In this document: one piece after another, positions 44,429 to 56,329 of the stretch
Layout of the letters: every line of letters starts with the position of its first letter
How positions within the stretch are numbered: the stretch's first letter is position 1
Assembly: GCF_011745365.1 (NCBI RefSeq)
Contig: NW_024468917.1
Coordinates: 1,860,001 to 1,924,000 of the forward strand
Reading direction: 5' to 3'
Length of the DNA stretch: 64,000 nucleotides
DNA from: Cryphonectria parasitica EP155
Taxonomy: Eukaryota; Ascomycota; Sordariomycetes; Diaporthales; Cryphonectriaceae
Translations under genes and position numbers: made by a program
Notes under the pieces: generated by a model
Database searches by the model: none
What the model was told of the DNA's origin: nothing
What the model saw: only the letters and a program-made list of their open reading frames with translations

Positions 44429-47400
44429 CTAGCCCGAGCCGGCAAGGCGCTGGGTCAAGGGTGGTGAGTCGTCGCCGCTGTCGTCACCCCCCTCCTCAAG
44501 ATTGAAGCTTCCCTGAATACGCCTCTTGGCATCCGCCTTCTCCTGCTGCGTGATGTCCTTCGCGTCCTTGCGCTGGTCAGGTGCGTACTTCGGGTGGCTA
44601 GGCGAGTGGCCCACGGACATGCCTACGCTGATCTGCAGTAGGTCGTTAGCATTGCAACTTCGTATCAAGCTCTGAGGGTCATTGGGTATATCACTCACCA
44701 AAGTCTCCAGCGCACCATTCGAGTTATCCACCAGATCGTCATCAAATACCATCTTGCCGTCTTCAAATAACAAGACGATGGTACTGCCGCCAAACTTGAA
44801 GTACCCAAGCTCCTCGGCCCTCTTCACCTCTTCGCCTTCGTTTCTGGTAATTACGGTGCTGCCGACCATCATGGCACCCACACAGATGACCATAACACGA
44901 CCATGCGCGACACTGTCGATCGGCACGATCACGCGGACGTTTTCACCGTAGACATCGAGGGCAGATCGAATTGCCATCGGGTTGACGGTGTAATACTCTC
45001 CAGCGATGAGCTTTGGCTGCCGCAACACGCCATCAACAGGAATGTGGAAGCGATGGTAGTCCTGCGGCGCGAGGCGGAAGATGCCAAGCGCACCGTTGTT
45101 TTCGTATCGTGCTGCATCCTCGGGGTACGCGTCACCAAGAAGGCGCCTGACAGAGAATTCCCGGCCCTTGATCCAGACATTAGTGGCGTTGTCGATCTTG
45201 TTGAAGACCACGGACCGGCAGTCAGCGGGAGACACAATGATATGAGGATTGTCAGGCGCTGAGCATGGTCGAGCACCTGGCTTGAGGGCGCGGTAGAAGA
45301 ACTCGTTGAAGTTCTTGAACTCGTCCACCGATAGTAGAACCTCAGACATGTCTAATTTGTGAAAGTCGATGAAACCCTGGATTTCTGCCTTGGAGGCCGG
45401 GTCATCGTACTTCTTGCCCTGCTTGATACTCATGCTCTTAAGAAGTTTGCGAACTGCGTTTTTTTGTGTCAGCAGACATGTTCCTCTCTTCCCGGGAATG
45501 GAAAGTCGACTTACTTCTCTTATTTTCCATGTTGTTTGACTTCAAACCCTTGTACAGTAGTCTGATACCAAGTCTAACATAGACGCTCATCTTCTCCTCG
45601 TTGATCTGTCCCGTGATCCGGTCTTGGACCAGAATGTTGGCAGAGTTGGCACCCAGTTTGTATCCACCGTACGAGATCTTGGTGATTACCTTGGAGTACC
45701 ACTTGCGCTGAGCTTGACTGGCTGTCACAAACCCGGCCATCATAAGATGGTTCACCTGACGCCAATCCTGGCTTGCGCAAGTGGCGATGTGCGTGATGAT
45801 ATCGGTATCTGTTCGCTTGTTGAGACGCGGCTGGTGGCAGATGGGGCATTCCCTAATTTCCACTACATGCTCTTCTCCGCGGTCGTTGAGGTCATCCTTG
45901 TCCAGTGCCTCACCTTCCTCCCCCCCGGCGGATAGCTCCGGGAGCACAATCGTCGAGGTAGAGAGTTGGCTCTGGGGAGCCGTTTCGGGACCTGGTGCAA
46001 TGTCGCTTGGACTAGGATCCTTAACGCCCGGGACAGAAAGAGTAGCACCTTTGGCGAAGGCAGGCACTTTGTCCTTCAAGCGATCGGCGACTGTCTGAGG
46101 TTTGGGCTTTTTCTGCAGCTGGTCCTCGAGACATATGACTGCCTCGTCAATTGTGAGGTCGCCGATGTCTTCGTCATTAGCAGCATGCGGGAAGCGCTGA
46201 AAGAAACTGTCGATTGTCGAGTCTCTCAAGGTAGAGCCCAGCGTGTCAAGCATAGTTGTCAATTCCACCTTGCTGATGTTGCCACTCTCGTCGGTGTCGT
46301 ACTGCCTGAGCATGGCTCTCCAGAATTGCTGTCTGAGCGCAGGGTATGGCATGTATTTCGCCCTTATGAAAAGCTCGGGACGGTGCTTGTCTTCCCACTT
46401 GTCCAGGTTCTTCATCTTCAGAGGCAGCTGCATCACGGCGAAGTCAGGGTCTGAGCTCTCAGGCAGGGTCTCCATTCCCGCAGAGGCAAGATTGTGGTCG
46501 CCGGATGATAACGACAGGCCCGAGTTGGGCGCTGATGTCGGCGCGAGGTCTCCTGATAAGTCTGTCTGAGACACCGCAGATGGATTTTTGCTAAGAGCGG
46601 GCCGGGTCGACTTGGAAAGGCTCTGTTGGGAGCTCGAACGGGAAATGGCTAATCTCTTGAAGCGAGACTTGGACTGTGCGCCTTCCGGCACATACTCCTG
46701 CGGCTCTCTGATCGCGTACAGACCAGTCTCGGGATCAGCCTCAGGTGCTTTCTCTAGCAGCTCCTTGAGCGGCAGGGAGGTCGAGGCTATGAAGTCATTG
46801 CCAGTGTAGCGGTCTCGGTCGATGACCGTGAACGCAAAGGAGTACGTCTGCTCGTGGCTGAGAACATTGAAAATCATCTTCTCGTTATAGACGGGATTCA
46901 GATTGTGCCGCACCACCTTGGTTCGATACGTTTTCTTGCCCAAAGAAGCGACAACGAAAGGGTCCATGTCGAATCCGGTCCTGGTGAAGTTGGACTCTCG
47001 CGGTAGATCGGTGATCTTGACAATCTCGAGAAATATGAGACCAACGACATCATTGCTCCCTCCATTCAGGAACTCATATGGGTTGTCTCTCTTCTTGCGC
47101 TTCAGGCCCTTGATCCTCAGCCTCCGCTTGCGCTTCTCAATGTTCTCCGGTTTGCTCAGATCCTCTTCCTCCGGCGTCTCATCATCGTAGACCTCGTAGT
47201 CATCGTCGTCCTCGGCGCCGGTGTCATCTGTCCCTCTCCGGTTAAGTGAGGGGGGAGAGCTAGTCGGCTTAGTCGGAGCCAGGATGGGTGTGCGAGTAGG
47301 TGTTGGGGCTTTGGAAGATGATGGCTCCGCCTCGGGAACTGATTTGCATAGCGCCGAGAACTTGGCGTAAATTTCGGCATCGGATGCCTCCGGGTTGTTG

Positions 47401-48093
47401 GTGTCGAAGAGTGTGAACTGCAGGAGCACCTCTCCGGAGACCTTGGCGGCCTGCTTTCCAGACCTCTTGCTCTTCAGCGGGAACCAAATAGGGGGCTGCT
47501 CGAACTGGCCATCGGCAAAAATCTCCTCGAGGGCAACGTCGAACTCGCCCAAGTAGTCCTTGCCAAATCTATCCTTGTCCCAGCATATCACATCCAGGAG
47601 GAGGTGGCGAATGTCATTAACAGGGAACTCGCATTGCTCATTCCAGTCAGGGTTTAGGTTCTTGGGTACGGCGTGGGTTTGGTGTTTTCCTTCTCCGAGA
47701 GTCAAGACAAGATACTGCGTGCAAACATCAGCCTAGACTCTGCACCGGTGGTCGTCGCGACCGGTAGCATGGACATTTTGGGTTGATGTATGGAAACTCA
47801 CCGGGTCAGAAGTGCCACTCCGATCAGCAGCTGCCAGATTGCGCGCCTGAGAAGAACAGTCAGAGAATATGCCTTGCGGAACGAATATACATGCGGCAGC
47901 GGGCGGGGCGTCAGGGACACAATCAACATACCCTGAGGATCACAGTATTCAAGACCAGTCCCGTCTCTCTGCGGCCCTCAGGGCTCGCGGAATCTCCTTT
48001 ATTCCTCATTGGGCTGGCGGCACGACTATTTGTGGTGGACGGATTATTCGAACGTGTTGATGCTTTCAATCGCTGTGGAATTATCCGAACCAT
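44429..48093 (-). CDS. PSD2: Phosphatidylserine decarboxylase, Psd2 type (C2-C2-EF-hand-decarboxylase)
   Basis: Converts phosphatidylserine to phosphatidylethanolamine in endosomal/Golgi membranes. Exons 48093-47932, 47846-47802, 47714-45515, 45453-44699 and 44632-44429 give 1121 residues. The N-terminus is MVRIIPQRLKAS. A C2 domain covers about 45-170 and a second about 290-395. An EF-hand loop starts at D542 (DTDESGNISKVE). A C-x2-C-x14-H-x3-C cluster (CPICHQP to THIATC) may bind zinc. The decarboxylase part has the conserved DYHRFH segment and the self-cleavage motif GGST with S1026, which becomes the pyruvoyl group after cleavage into beta and alpha chains. GGST instead of LGST is the form in fungal Psd2. 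Every exon junction keeps phase and fits the family. A 76-codon frame lies about 150 bp upstream on the same strand. Confidence 0.95.
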
Positions 48094-48246
48094 ATTTAGA
48101 GGTTATGGCAGCTTGTTGCAAATGCTAGTCTCGTGGGTTGACAAGTCGGCAGACTGCGGTCTGACGGCACTGGAAGCAGCTCGTTCGATTGGGAGCAGAA
48201 GGTTCACAATGTGGTCGCAAGGGGCACCCGAATTCGCTGCTGTTTA

Positions 48247-48477
48247 TCAGGGGTTGTCTTCAAGGAGCTCGTAGTTTCTGTCTTTGGAGCTGATGTGTAT
48301 GGTCGGAATGCGGTCTAATGCTATGCAGGACGTCGCAGGTGCTTCGTCGAAAAAGAGGATATGAGGGGTCGCAATCTGATCGAGGTTCGTGGACGGGCGA
48401 AAAAGGTCTGTAAGAGTGGCAGAGTCGAGGTCCTGGCAGCACGCGGTCAGACAGACGACAGACAGCAGGGACGTCAT
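48247..48477 (-). CDS. Possible upstream open reading frame of PSD2, 76 aa
   Basis: An ATG-started 76-codon frame lies on the same strand as PSD2 and ends about 150 bp before its ATG. It begins MTSLLSVVCLTACC, hydrophobic like a signal sequence, and continues with mixed composition (LTDLFRPSTNLDQIATPHILFF). I do not recognise it. If transcribed with PSD2 it would be a long upstream frame able to lower translation; it could equally be chance. Confidence 0.2.
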   Translation of the reverse strand: MTSLLSVVCLTACCQDLDSATLTDLFRPSTNLDQIATPHILFFDEAPATSCIALDRIPTIHISSKDRNYELLEDNP

Positions 48478-48868
48478 CGGTAAGATCTAAGGTGAAAGGT
48501 GGAGGAGAGAGGGCCTCAGGAAATCAGGTACACTGCATGCACGCATGCACGTTCGTTACCTACCGATGGGTGTTTCACAGTACTGGCACCACAGCGCTGC
48601 TCAGGTCTGCTGTGCCTCTGTGTCCACCAGCTCCAGGTACAGCTGTCCGGATCTGGGTTTCGGTCCAGCTCCGAGGCTTCCAGGGGCACGGCGGGGAGAA
48701 CGAGGATGGCACAGGCCCGGACCCCCAAGTGGTGCAAGGTGTGGTGTGTTGGGATTATTGGTGGAGCAAGTATATTGGACAATCTTCCCAAGTTGCGTAT
48801 TCTCTGCTCTAGTGTGGACTAGGAGATCGCAAATGAAATTGGCGTACGTGTGCCTCAGGTCGACGCTT

Positions 48869-48870
<2 letters not shown>

Positions 48871-48918
<48 letters not shown>
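48871..48918. repeat. AG microsatellite, 24 units
   Basis: Forty-eight bases of perfect AG repeat about 0.8 kb upstream of PSD2. Confidence 0.95.
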
Positions 48919-48920
<2 letters not shown>

Positions 48921-49158
48921 CGAGGCACTGCAATGCACACAGGGCCCTTTCGATCTGGCGTGTGCCCTGTCGTGGATCGTGGAGCTGTGCCCCGCACCTG
49001 GCGCCGGCCCTGTCCGTCGTCTGGTTTCACTCAATGACCAGAAGGTTTCAAGGTGCTGTTGGCCATAAACTTTCTTCTTCCCCTTTCTCTTCTCCTGATG
49101 CTGAATGATGGGGACAAGGGCCGAGTGATGATAGGTCTAATGCTGACGGGGAAAAAGA

Positions 49159-49169
49159 GGGGGGGGGGG
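49159..49169. repeat. Poly-G tract, 11 bases
   Basis: Eleven consecutive G residues in non-coding DNA. Confidence 0.8.
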
Positions 49170-52100
49170 TAGTAAGACAAGTAAAGGGAGAAAGAAGATT
49201 GGGAGGAAGAACAGGAAACAGGACAGAGGTGAGATCGACAGGCTGGTCCTTCAAATGCAATGCATATGCTGTCCCTCCATCGACAACAAACAAGACAGCT
49301 GAAAAGACGAGACGATCGATCGACCCGGGAGGCCGGGAATGGAGCTGAGGGGAGGAGGCCTAGGATCAAGAAGCCAAGGGGCAGCGAGCATCCAGACAAG
49401 CAGAGGAGACGTCACTCGCGCTGCTAGCCTCTGAAGTGATGATGTACCAGGTAGCTACAGCGGCCGCTACCCCAACTCCGCCTCTAGCTATTAGTGGGCA
49501 GTAGCCACTTTGCCCCTCTGTTGGCCCAGGGCATCGCCTGTTCGAGCCCCCCAAGCCGCCCTCTAGAAGGATCGATCGATCACTATCCACTCGCGTCCAG
49601 CAGTGGCGAGTGGCTTAGCAGAGGACCTGGTGGCTGCATGTACTGCGTAGTTTGTTTAGAGGATAGAAGCCCAGCAACCCCTCCACCTCCCCCACCTCTG
49701 ATTACCCCGCCATGCACCTCAAGCACCTCACTTTTCAGCCTATGAGTTGAAGAAGCTCATCCGCGCCTTTTCCAACTCATCATTTCCAATATGATTCCAA
49801 GATGCTCTCTTGAGGCGAAGAGAAAGAGCATCGCGACGAATATTCCGTTAGCTACTATCTTCATATGCAATTACTGTCAGTCTAGCTGTTCGTTCCGCCG
49901 CCACAGTCCGTACGTAACACGCGAGATGCGCCGTTTCTGGTTGACTCGCCCCGCAATACATACTTACTGTAGTTTGGGATGGAAGATTACTAGCGCGCAA
50001 CCTTCCCATCGTCTATTGGTAGTGACTTGGGGGGCAAGAGGTAAAAAATAGCAAGGCCCGGCACGTCGGGATGCAACTCGAACCCGTAAAGCTCAAACAG
50101 CCACACTGTAGTATTGTGGTAGCTGCATGCGCAGCACCCAAGGGCACAGACACCCCACACTTTTCGCTAAGCGATAGCCGTAGTGTAACTGCCTGATCAG
50201 GTACCTGTGGGGGACCAAACCAGTCAAAGACGACGATGAAACAACAGGCTGTGGTAAGTGTAGAGCAACACACCAGAGTGTGTTCTAAGAAGAACAAGCA
50301 AATACCACAAAAGAACAAATAGCACAAACACACATAAACACAAAGACAAGAGGAGAAAACAGCAAAGAGGAAGAGAAGGGGAAAAGGGTGGGGGAGATGA
50401 AGGCTGGGCGCTATAGAATGCAGAAAACATCTAAGAATTTGGGAAGAGGACGACTGGTATGCTCCTCCGGGATGTTAGTATGAGAAAATTCTTGACTGTA
50501 GATATCATTGAGATGCAACACAATAACTACTATCAAGATTCCTGCCAGACATGGGCCTGTGCATGAAAATTATGCTCATCAACCCCCTAGAAGTAATTGT
50601 CCTCGACCCGCAGACCCCTTTGAAGTCGTGTGACTGGCAATGTGTAGAGCTTGCCTGCATCAAACTGCAAATCTACAAGACGGCTCTCAATAGGAATGTG
50701 TGGAATGCGAGGGTCCTTGGGATAATACATCATGATCTACTTGTTGCATTTCTATTTAGCTCGAAAGCTTTGTGTGCTGTCAAGGGAGTTGCCAAGGTTG
50801 AGTGAATATAACAATTTGTCTTTCCTTGGAAGACCTTAGATCATGGGATTTTTCCTCCTATTTTCTTTGACACTTGAAACCACATGGTCAGTCCGCAATG
50901 ATATTCAGCCCATCCTATCTGGAAATAATGTGATATTCAGTCCAAGTAGTAAGTATTGTCCTTTTATTGTGATGGCTGAAGCTTCTACCGAAAGATACTC
51001 TGCTAAAAACGGTGGTAGTTATCGTTGAAAATCGATGAAGCTTCCCTGAGCTTGTGCCAAAAGCCTGTAACAAAAGTCATGGCGATCTCATACATCTCAC
51101 AATGACCAACATATCATAAATCAAGTTGCTCCTTATGGTCATAGTGAGAATGTAGGAATCAATGACAAGTCGGAATCATAGATCCAGTCGACATATTCTG
51201 AAGATTCACTAGACCAGGCAAGCGGCCGCCTTGCGAGATGAGAACGGAACACTACAGACGCCGGAGAGACCGAATACGAGACCGACATCTGAACGACGTT
51301 CATTACGCTCGACGACGATGCTTAAGCGGCGTGATACCAACGGCAAGTGATAAAAATCGCCGAAATTGCCCACTGGCCATGCACGGCAGGACCGATTGTC
51401 ATCCTCAGCGGCCGTTGCTAGATGTCTTCGCTCGCAAGAGTTAAGAGTTGTCCGCATAATTTTGAAATGCCTTGTCAAGCAGCAATAGACACACCCCTCC
51501 GAACCCACTTCTGGAAGTAGAAAGTCTGACTAGGCATCGAAGCACCTGCAGCGGGAAGCGAGGAGCAGTCTCAGGGAAAAGAAGGAGAAGAACGGAAAGG
51601 GAAGAGAAGGGGGGGGGGTTCTATGCACAAGCAAACGGGCCGCCGAAGGAAGAGCGAGTTTCTGGAACAAGAAAGATCATCAAGTAATCATGGGCTTTCT
51701 TCATGAAAGTGGTGACTTGTCACTAATGAGGGCCCTACCGAAATGAAGAAGTTCTAGAAGTTCTCGAAAGAATAAAAATAGCTTCGAGAACGCATTAAGG
51801 GAGAGCAGCTGATGAGAGGTTAACCAGGCTTAGGAAATTAGGTACCCGAGAAAGGAAGTCAACATGTTGAAGACAAGCAGTGCATGGGCTCCAACGGAAG
51901 AACTCCAACGGAGCTGGCTCTCTCAGCCACGACTGGTCAGCTCCACACATAGGCAAATTAGTGTATAGGATTGATTCCCGTTCAAGGGTTGATAAATAGG
52001 CCACATGTTTATCAAGATGCTTCCAAAGAAGAAGAAGAAAGGAAACCAGTGAGCATGCATGGCCCTGAAATAAGGGTACGTTGCAGGGAAAGAGGATGGC

Positions 52101-52643
52101 CAACCTGTCTCACACGTGCGCACGCGAGATTGAACCATGTTGATATATTATCATGTTCCATGAAATTATTTTGGGTTGACTAGTAATTATCAGACTATTT
52201 GGGTTTCAGCCATCTAGATGAGATTTGCTGGACTTTGGCTCCCTGTTATGGAAAATGACATGATAGCCGAGCAGATATGAACATGCTGTCTGAACAGCAT
52301 CCGTCATCGAGGGACGGGTCTGCGGTGGTTCAGGATGGGAGCCTGATGAGACCTACAAGAAAGAAAAGAAAAGGTACACCATCCAAGGGAAATATCACCA
52401 GATTCAAGTGGAGCGCCAAGAAATGACAGAAGGGTAATGGCCACCGCTAAATTACCAGTGTAGGACTATTTCCCACGAGGCCCATCTCGGTTTAATTTCG
52501 GACATGCGCTACCATATCCGCACGCAATCAACCTCGCAAACGAGGGTTAGTAGGTGACAGGACCCTGAAGTGAACAGGCGGGATGAATTTTTTTTTTTCT
52601 TTCTTCTCTGTTTGTCTTTTCGATTTGGTATTTTTTTTTGGAA

Positions 52644-52654
52644 GGGGGGGGGGG
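52644..52654. repeat. Poly-G tract next to poly-T
   Basis: Eleven G residues (52644-52654) follow nine T residues (52631-52639); another T-run lies at about 52590. Confidence 0.8.
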
Positions 52655-54421
52655 AGGGGCGTGGTTCAAATAAAATAAGAAAACCCCCACGCACAAAATG
52701 ATTGCTCTAGGCATTTTTCAGTCTGGGACACACCCCTCCCCTTCCCCAAGGCGGACAGGACAGCTAAAATGAGGATAAACCGTGCGGAGAAGTTTTAAAT
52801 AGTACGACGTTGCATGAAGCTTTCCATATATGGCACTGTCTGTCCGGATATGTAAATCAGCAAGCATGCCGAGCTCACGGGGAGGCAGTAAAACCCGAGG
52901 CCTCCAGCCGTTGACTCTCACTCTCTCACGTGGCAGAAGTATGGTTTTGGTTGGGGGTTTTCTGGATCTTCACACCTCTTCGCAAACCTAAATTGAGAGC
53001 ATCCCTGACAGCCCTCTCATGACCCACCACCCAAATATCTCTTTGAGCTCTGTGATATGCAATACAGTCTGCAATGCTCCAACTCACTTCGAAGCCGTAT
53101 GCGATCCAACGCAGCTGGCACTGCTAGCTGAAGGTCATAATTTGCAACGAGGCGATTGGCAATGAGGGGGAGGGGGCCAAGAAGAAGAAAAGTTACTTTC
53201 AGTGAATCTCACGTCAGATACAGAAACGCTTTCCTGCGGCCATAAAGACACAGAAAAGAAGTCTAGCAAGAACAGTAAGCTCCACCGCTATTCACTGAGC
53301 CTTAAACCGAGGAGGCTCTACGCGGCCCCCTTTTCTTTTTGTTCCCCTTGGTGGTGTAGTGTCTCGGGGGTCAGCCGTCATCTCAGATACTCCTCTGGAG
53401 AGAAAGGATCACCATAAAAGAGAGAAGGAGAAGAAGACAGAGAGGACCCATCTCCATCTCCCAGAACCACACTCTGCTTTAAGAATACACACACACTCAC
53501 TCACGCACGCATTCGCACACAACGACGACAACAAAACCCCCCCGGGAGAGCCGAGACACAACCCAGACACGCCACAAAACTTGCACCCAGCCCGGCGGAC
53601 CGGTAACGGCTCCAAACCTAACGCCAATCTCCCCACGTGTCAACCAGCGCCGCTGTGGACCCCCCGGGGAACCACACCAGCCTGATCCGGGGGAACGGCC
53701 CGCCCCTGTTCGCAAAGACCCCGTTGCGCCCGTACGGATCCTCTCTTGTCCTCTTGCTAGCCGAGATTGGCCCCTTCGAGATTGTCGGCCGAGTCCTCCA
53801 TTGGCCAACTTGCTCTGCTGGAGTCAAGGAGGGGGTAGGAAGGGGAGGGGGGTAGGTAGGTAAGGTGTGAGCAACCGAGGGCACCGGTCACCAAATCCTT
53901 GGGTGGGCTCCACCTTGAGGATCAGGGGTAACTTCCGCCTTGTGCGTGCGTGCGTGTGTGTGCATGTGTATGGTTGTGCAAGGAGAAAAGAGGAGAGAGG
54001 AGCCTCGGAGCCAAAGATTCGAGAAATCCTCCGCAGGTTCTCGACCACTTTCTCTCGCAAACCGTCTTTGGGACTTTTTTTTTCTCTCTAATATTTTTTA
54101 TTTTATTTCTAATTTGATCCTCTCGTACTCTTCTTTAATATTCTTTATTTCTCTGATCCTTGTCTCTTGTCATATTCAACCTTGCCTCTCTCTACTTCGC
54201 TCGACTGTTTCGCTCATCACAACAACACAATCCTCCGATTCCTGTCGGCCGTAATCAGCCCCATATACGGATACCATCGGAACGTCGATACCGGTAAAAG
54301 ACAAACGCCAAGGGCGGAACATCCCCTTTATTTTTCAACCGTCGAGGTGAAGAGAAAAGGAAAAAAGAGCAGGACGTTAGGAGAGTCGATAAACAGAGAT
54401 ACCCAGAGTTATCACTCAAAG

Positions 54422-55305
54422 ATGGCGCTATCACCAGGGGCGGGCAAGATCACCGACAAGATCGCGATGTTGGGTGAAGGCGGTGTAGGCAAGACGTCGC
54501 TGACAGTGAATGTACGTCCCTTGCGCTTCTCTTCCTCTTTCTCTCTCTTTCTGTCTATCCCTCTCTCTCTTTCTCTTGCATTCGGAACCTCTGCGACAAT
54601 AAAAGACGGAACAGAAAAGGGAGAGAGATTCAAAAGAGAAACAAGAGTGACGCTGACAAAAACGCCTCTTCTTTTCTTCGCGTACAGCTCACAAAACATG
54701 TCTTCTCCGAGACGTATGACCCGACGCTGGAGGACAGCTACAGGCGCCAGTGTGTCATCGACGGCATCCCCAGCCACCTAGAGATCCTGGACACGGCCGG
54801 GCAGGAGGAGTACGGTGCGCTGCGGGAGCAGTGGATACGGCAGAACGAGCTCTTCGTCATCGTGTTCGACGTGACGCGGCGGTCGAGCTTCGAGGCGGCC
54901 GAGAGGCTCTTCGAGGAGGTGATCCAGACCAAGCGCAAGCTCGACGAGACCAGGCGGCACCCCGGAGACCGACACCCAGACGACCTCCCCTTCGCGCCGA
55001 GCCTCGTAGTCCTGGTCGGCAACAAGTGTGACCTGGACACGCGGAGGGAGGTCGGCACACTCGAGGGCTCGAGCCTGGCCAAGAAGCTGGGCTGTGGCTT
55101 CGTCGAGACGAGCGCCAAGCTGGGCACCAACGTCGAGGAGGCCTTCTTCTCCGTCGTCCGCGCGGACCGGCGGCGCAAGCGCGAGGTGACCGACGAGGAG
55201 CAGCGGCAGCGCAACGAGGAGCTGGCCGGCATGGGCATCAAGACGCCGAAACCAGGCAAGATGAAGTTTCTGAAGAAGTTTAACAGCTTCCTACACCGGG
55301 AATGA
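54422..55305 (+). CDS. Ras-like small GTPase without CAAX box
   Basis: Predicted GTP-binding switch of the Ras subfamily. Exons 54422-54511 and 54688-55305 give 235 residues. The P-loop is GEGGVGKTS (18-26), effector YDPTLEDSY (40-48), switch II DTAGQEEY (65-72) with the catalytic glutamine at Q69, NKCD at 142-145 and ETSAK at 170-174. The effector resembles that of Ras and Rsr1. Two features are unusual: an insertion of about 12 residues (HPGDRHPDDLPF, 121-132) before the NKCD strand, and a C-terminus ending KKFNSFLHRE with no cysteine, so the protein cannot be prenylated in the normal way. A basic amphipathic tail (KPGKMKFLKKF) could instead bind acidic membranes (inference). The intron is 176 nt, long for this window. 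Confidence 0.92.
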
Positions 55306-56329
55306 GGGAGAGAATAAGACGAAGAGGAGGACAAGGAGGAGGAAGATGGGCCACAGGACATATTGGAACTCCTACGAGACATGCGACTGCGTACTTGGGA
55401 GAGAGAGCGAGGGAGAGGGAGAAAGAAAGATTGGGAGGAAGGAAAAGAGAGTTCGGGTAGATTCATTGACGAGGCTTCAAGATTGTTGAGCATCAATGGT
55501 GTTATTTTTTTCAAGCAGAGCAGTTCAATTTACTTACAGGAGGACATCATCAACAGCAATAACACACAAGGGACACACACACAAGAAACAGGCTGGTAAT
55601 CATGGCGGGAAAAAGGATCCATAAGAAAGAAAAAGACAAAAAAATTCACTAAACTCCTCCGACCAAAACACCTAGGGACGACAAAAGGGCATCCGGGACG
55701 GGTGAACCCAGCCGGCGCAACGGAATGGGCTGGATGGATTCTTTTCTCCACGTTCTCAACGGTAGAGTCAATGCCTAAAGACTCTAGCTTAATTCTTGTA
55801 CATATCATACTTTAATCCAAGAATGAGCACTATGCTTTGATGACCTGCGGCCCTCCCAGCGAAGCCCAAGATAGTAGTAGATCAAACTACTCTCATCACT
55901 GCATGCACTACTCAACCCTCAACCCTCGCCCCCTCCCCCCTCCCCCAAAACCCAGGCGGTGACACCATGCAGGGAGGGCTGAGAATTACACAACTGATAC
56001 AGTAAGGAGTAGAAAGAGGCCATACAGTACACCAGCCAAGGGCGAAGACGGTCCGCCCAGCCGTGTGTCTTTCGTGACGTAGACTGTGGCGCATGACCTC
56101 CGGGAAGGAGGACTTCCACTGGACTGGCTGCCCGGCTAAAATCCTCACAGCCTGTCACAGTCAGGCTTGATATATATTAACTGGAAGGAGACCTCCGAAC
56201 GGAGGACAGTGGTTAGACCATGAAACCGTTCTCGTCACGATCGGCCTCTTCTCATCACGAACTCCTAACACAAGATCCCTCGTACGAAGGAGAGGAAAGA
56301 AAGAAGAAGAAAAAGGGAAGAGAAAAAAA
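55306..56329. other. Intergenic region between the Ras-like and SDR genes
   Basis: Contains the 3' flank of the Ras-like gene, with CA and GA stretches, and the SDR promoter with a TATA-like element at 56171. No coding frame is supported. Confidence 0.55.
56171..56180 (+). promoter_or_regulatory. TATA-box candidate of the SDR gene
   Basis: TATATATTAA lies about 160 bp before the ATG at 56330, a position expected for a TATA box. Confidence 0.45.

Larger units (their letters stand above)
48094..54421. other. 6.3 kb gene-poor region between PSD2 and the Ras-like gene
   Basis: This is the longest stretch without a supported gene. It contains a 48-base AG microsatellite at 48871, poly-G runs at 49159-49169, 51609-51618 and 52644-52654, a CpG-dense islet at about 51219-51445 in AT-richer surroundings, and at the right end (53.2-54.4 kb) CA-rich and T-rich DNA leading into the promoter of the Ras-like gene. 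No transposase, reverse transcriptase or repeated termini were recognised. Confidence 0.55.

Noticed and set aside
50040..50140. Possible minus-strand tRNA ending with GGGTTCGAG
   Set aside because: The flanking bases do not form a five-pair stem around a seven-base loop.
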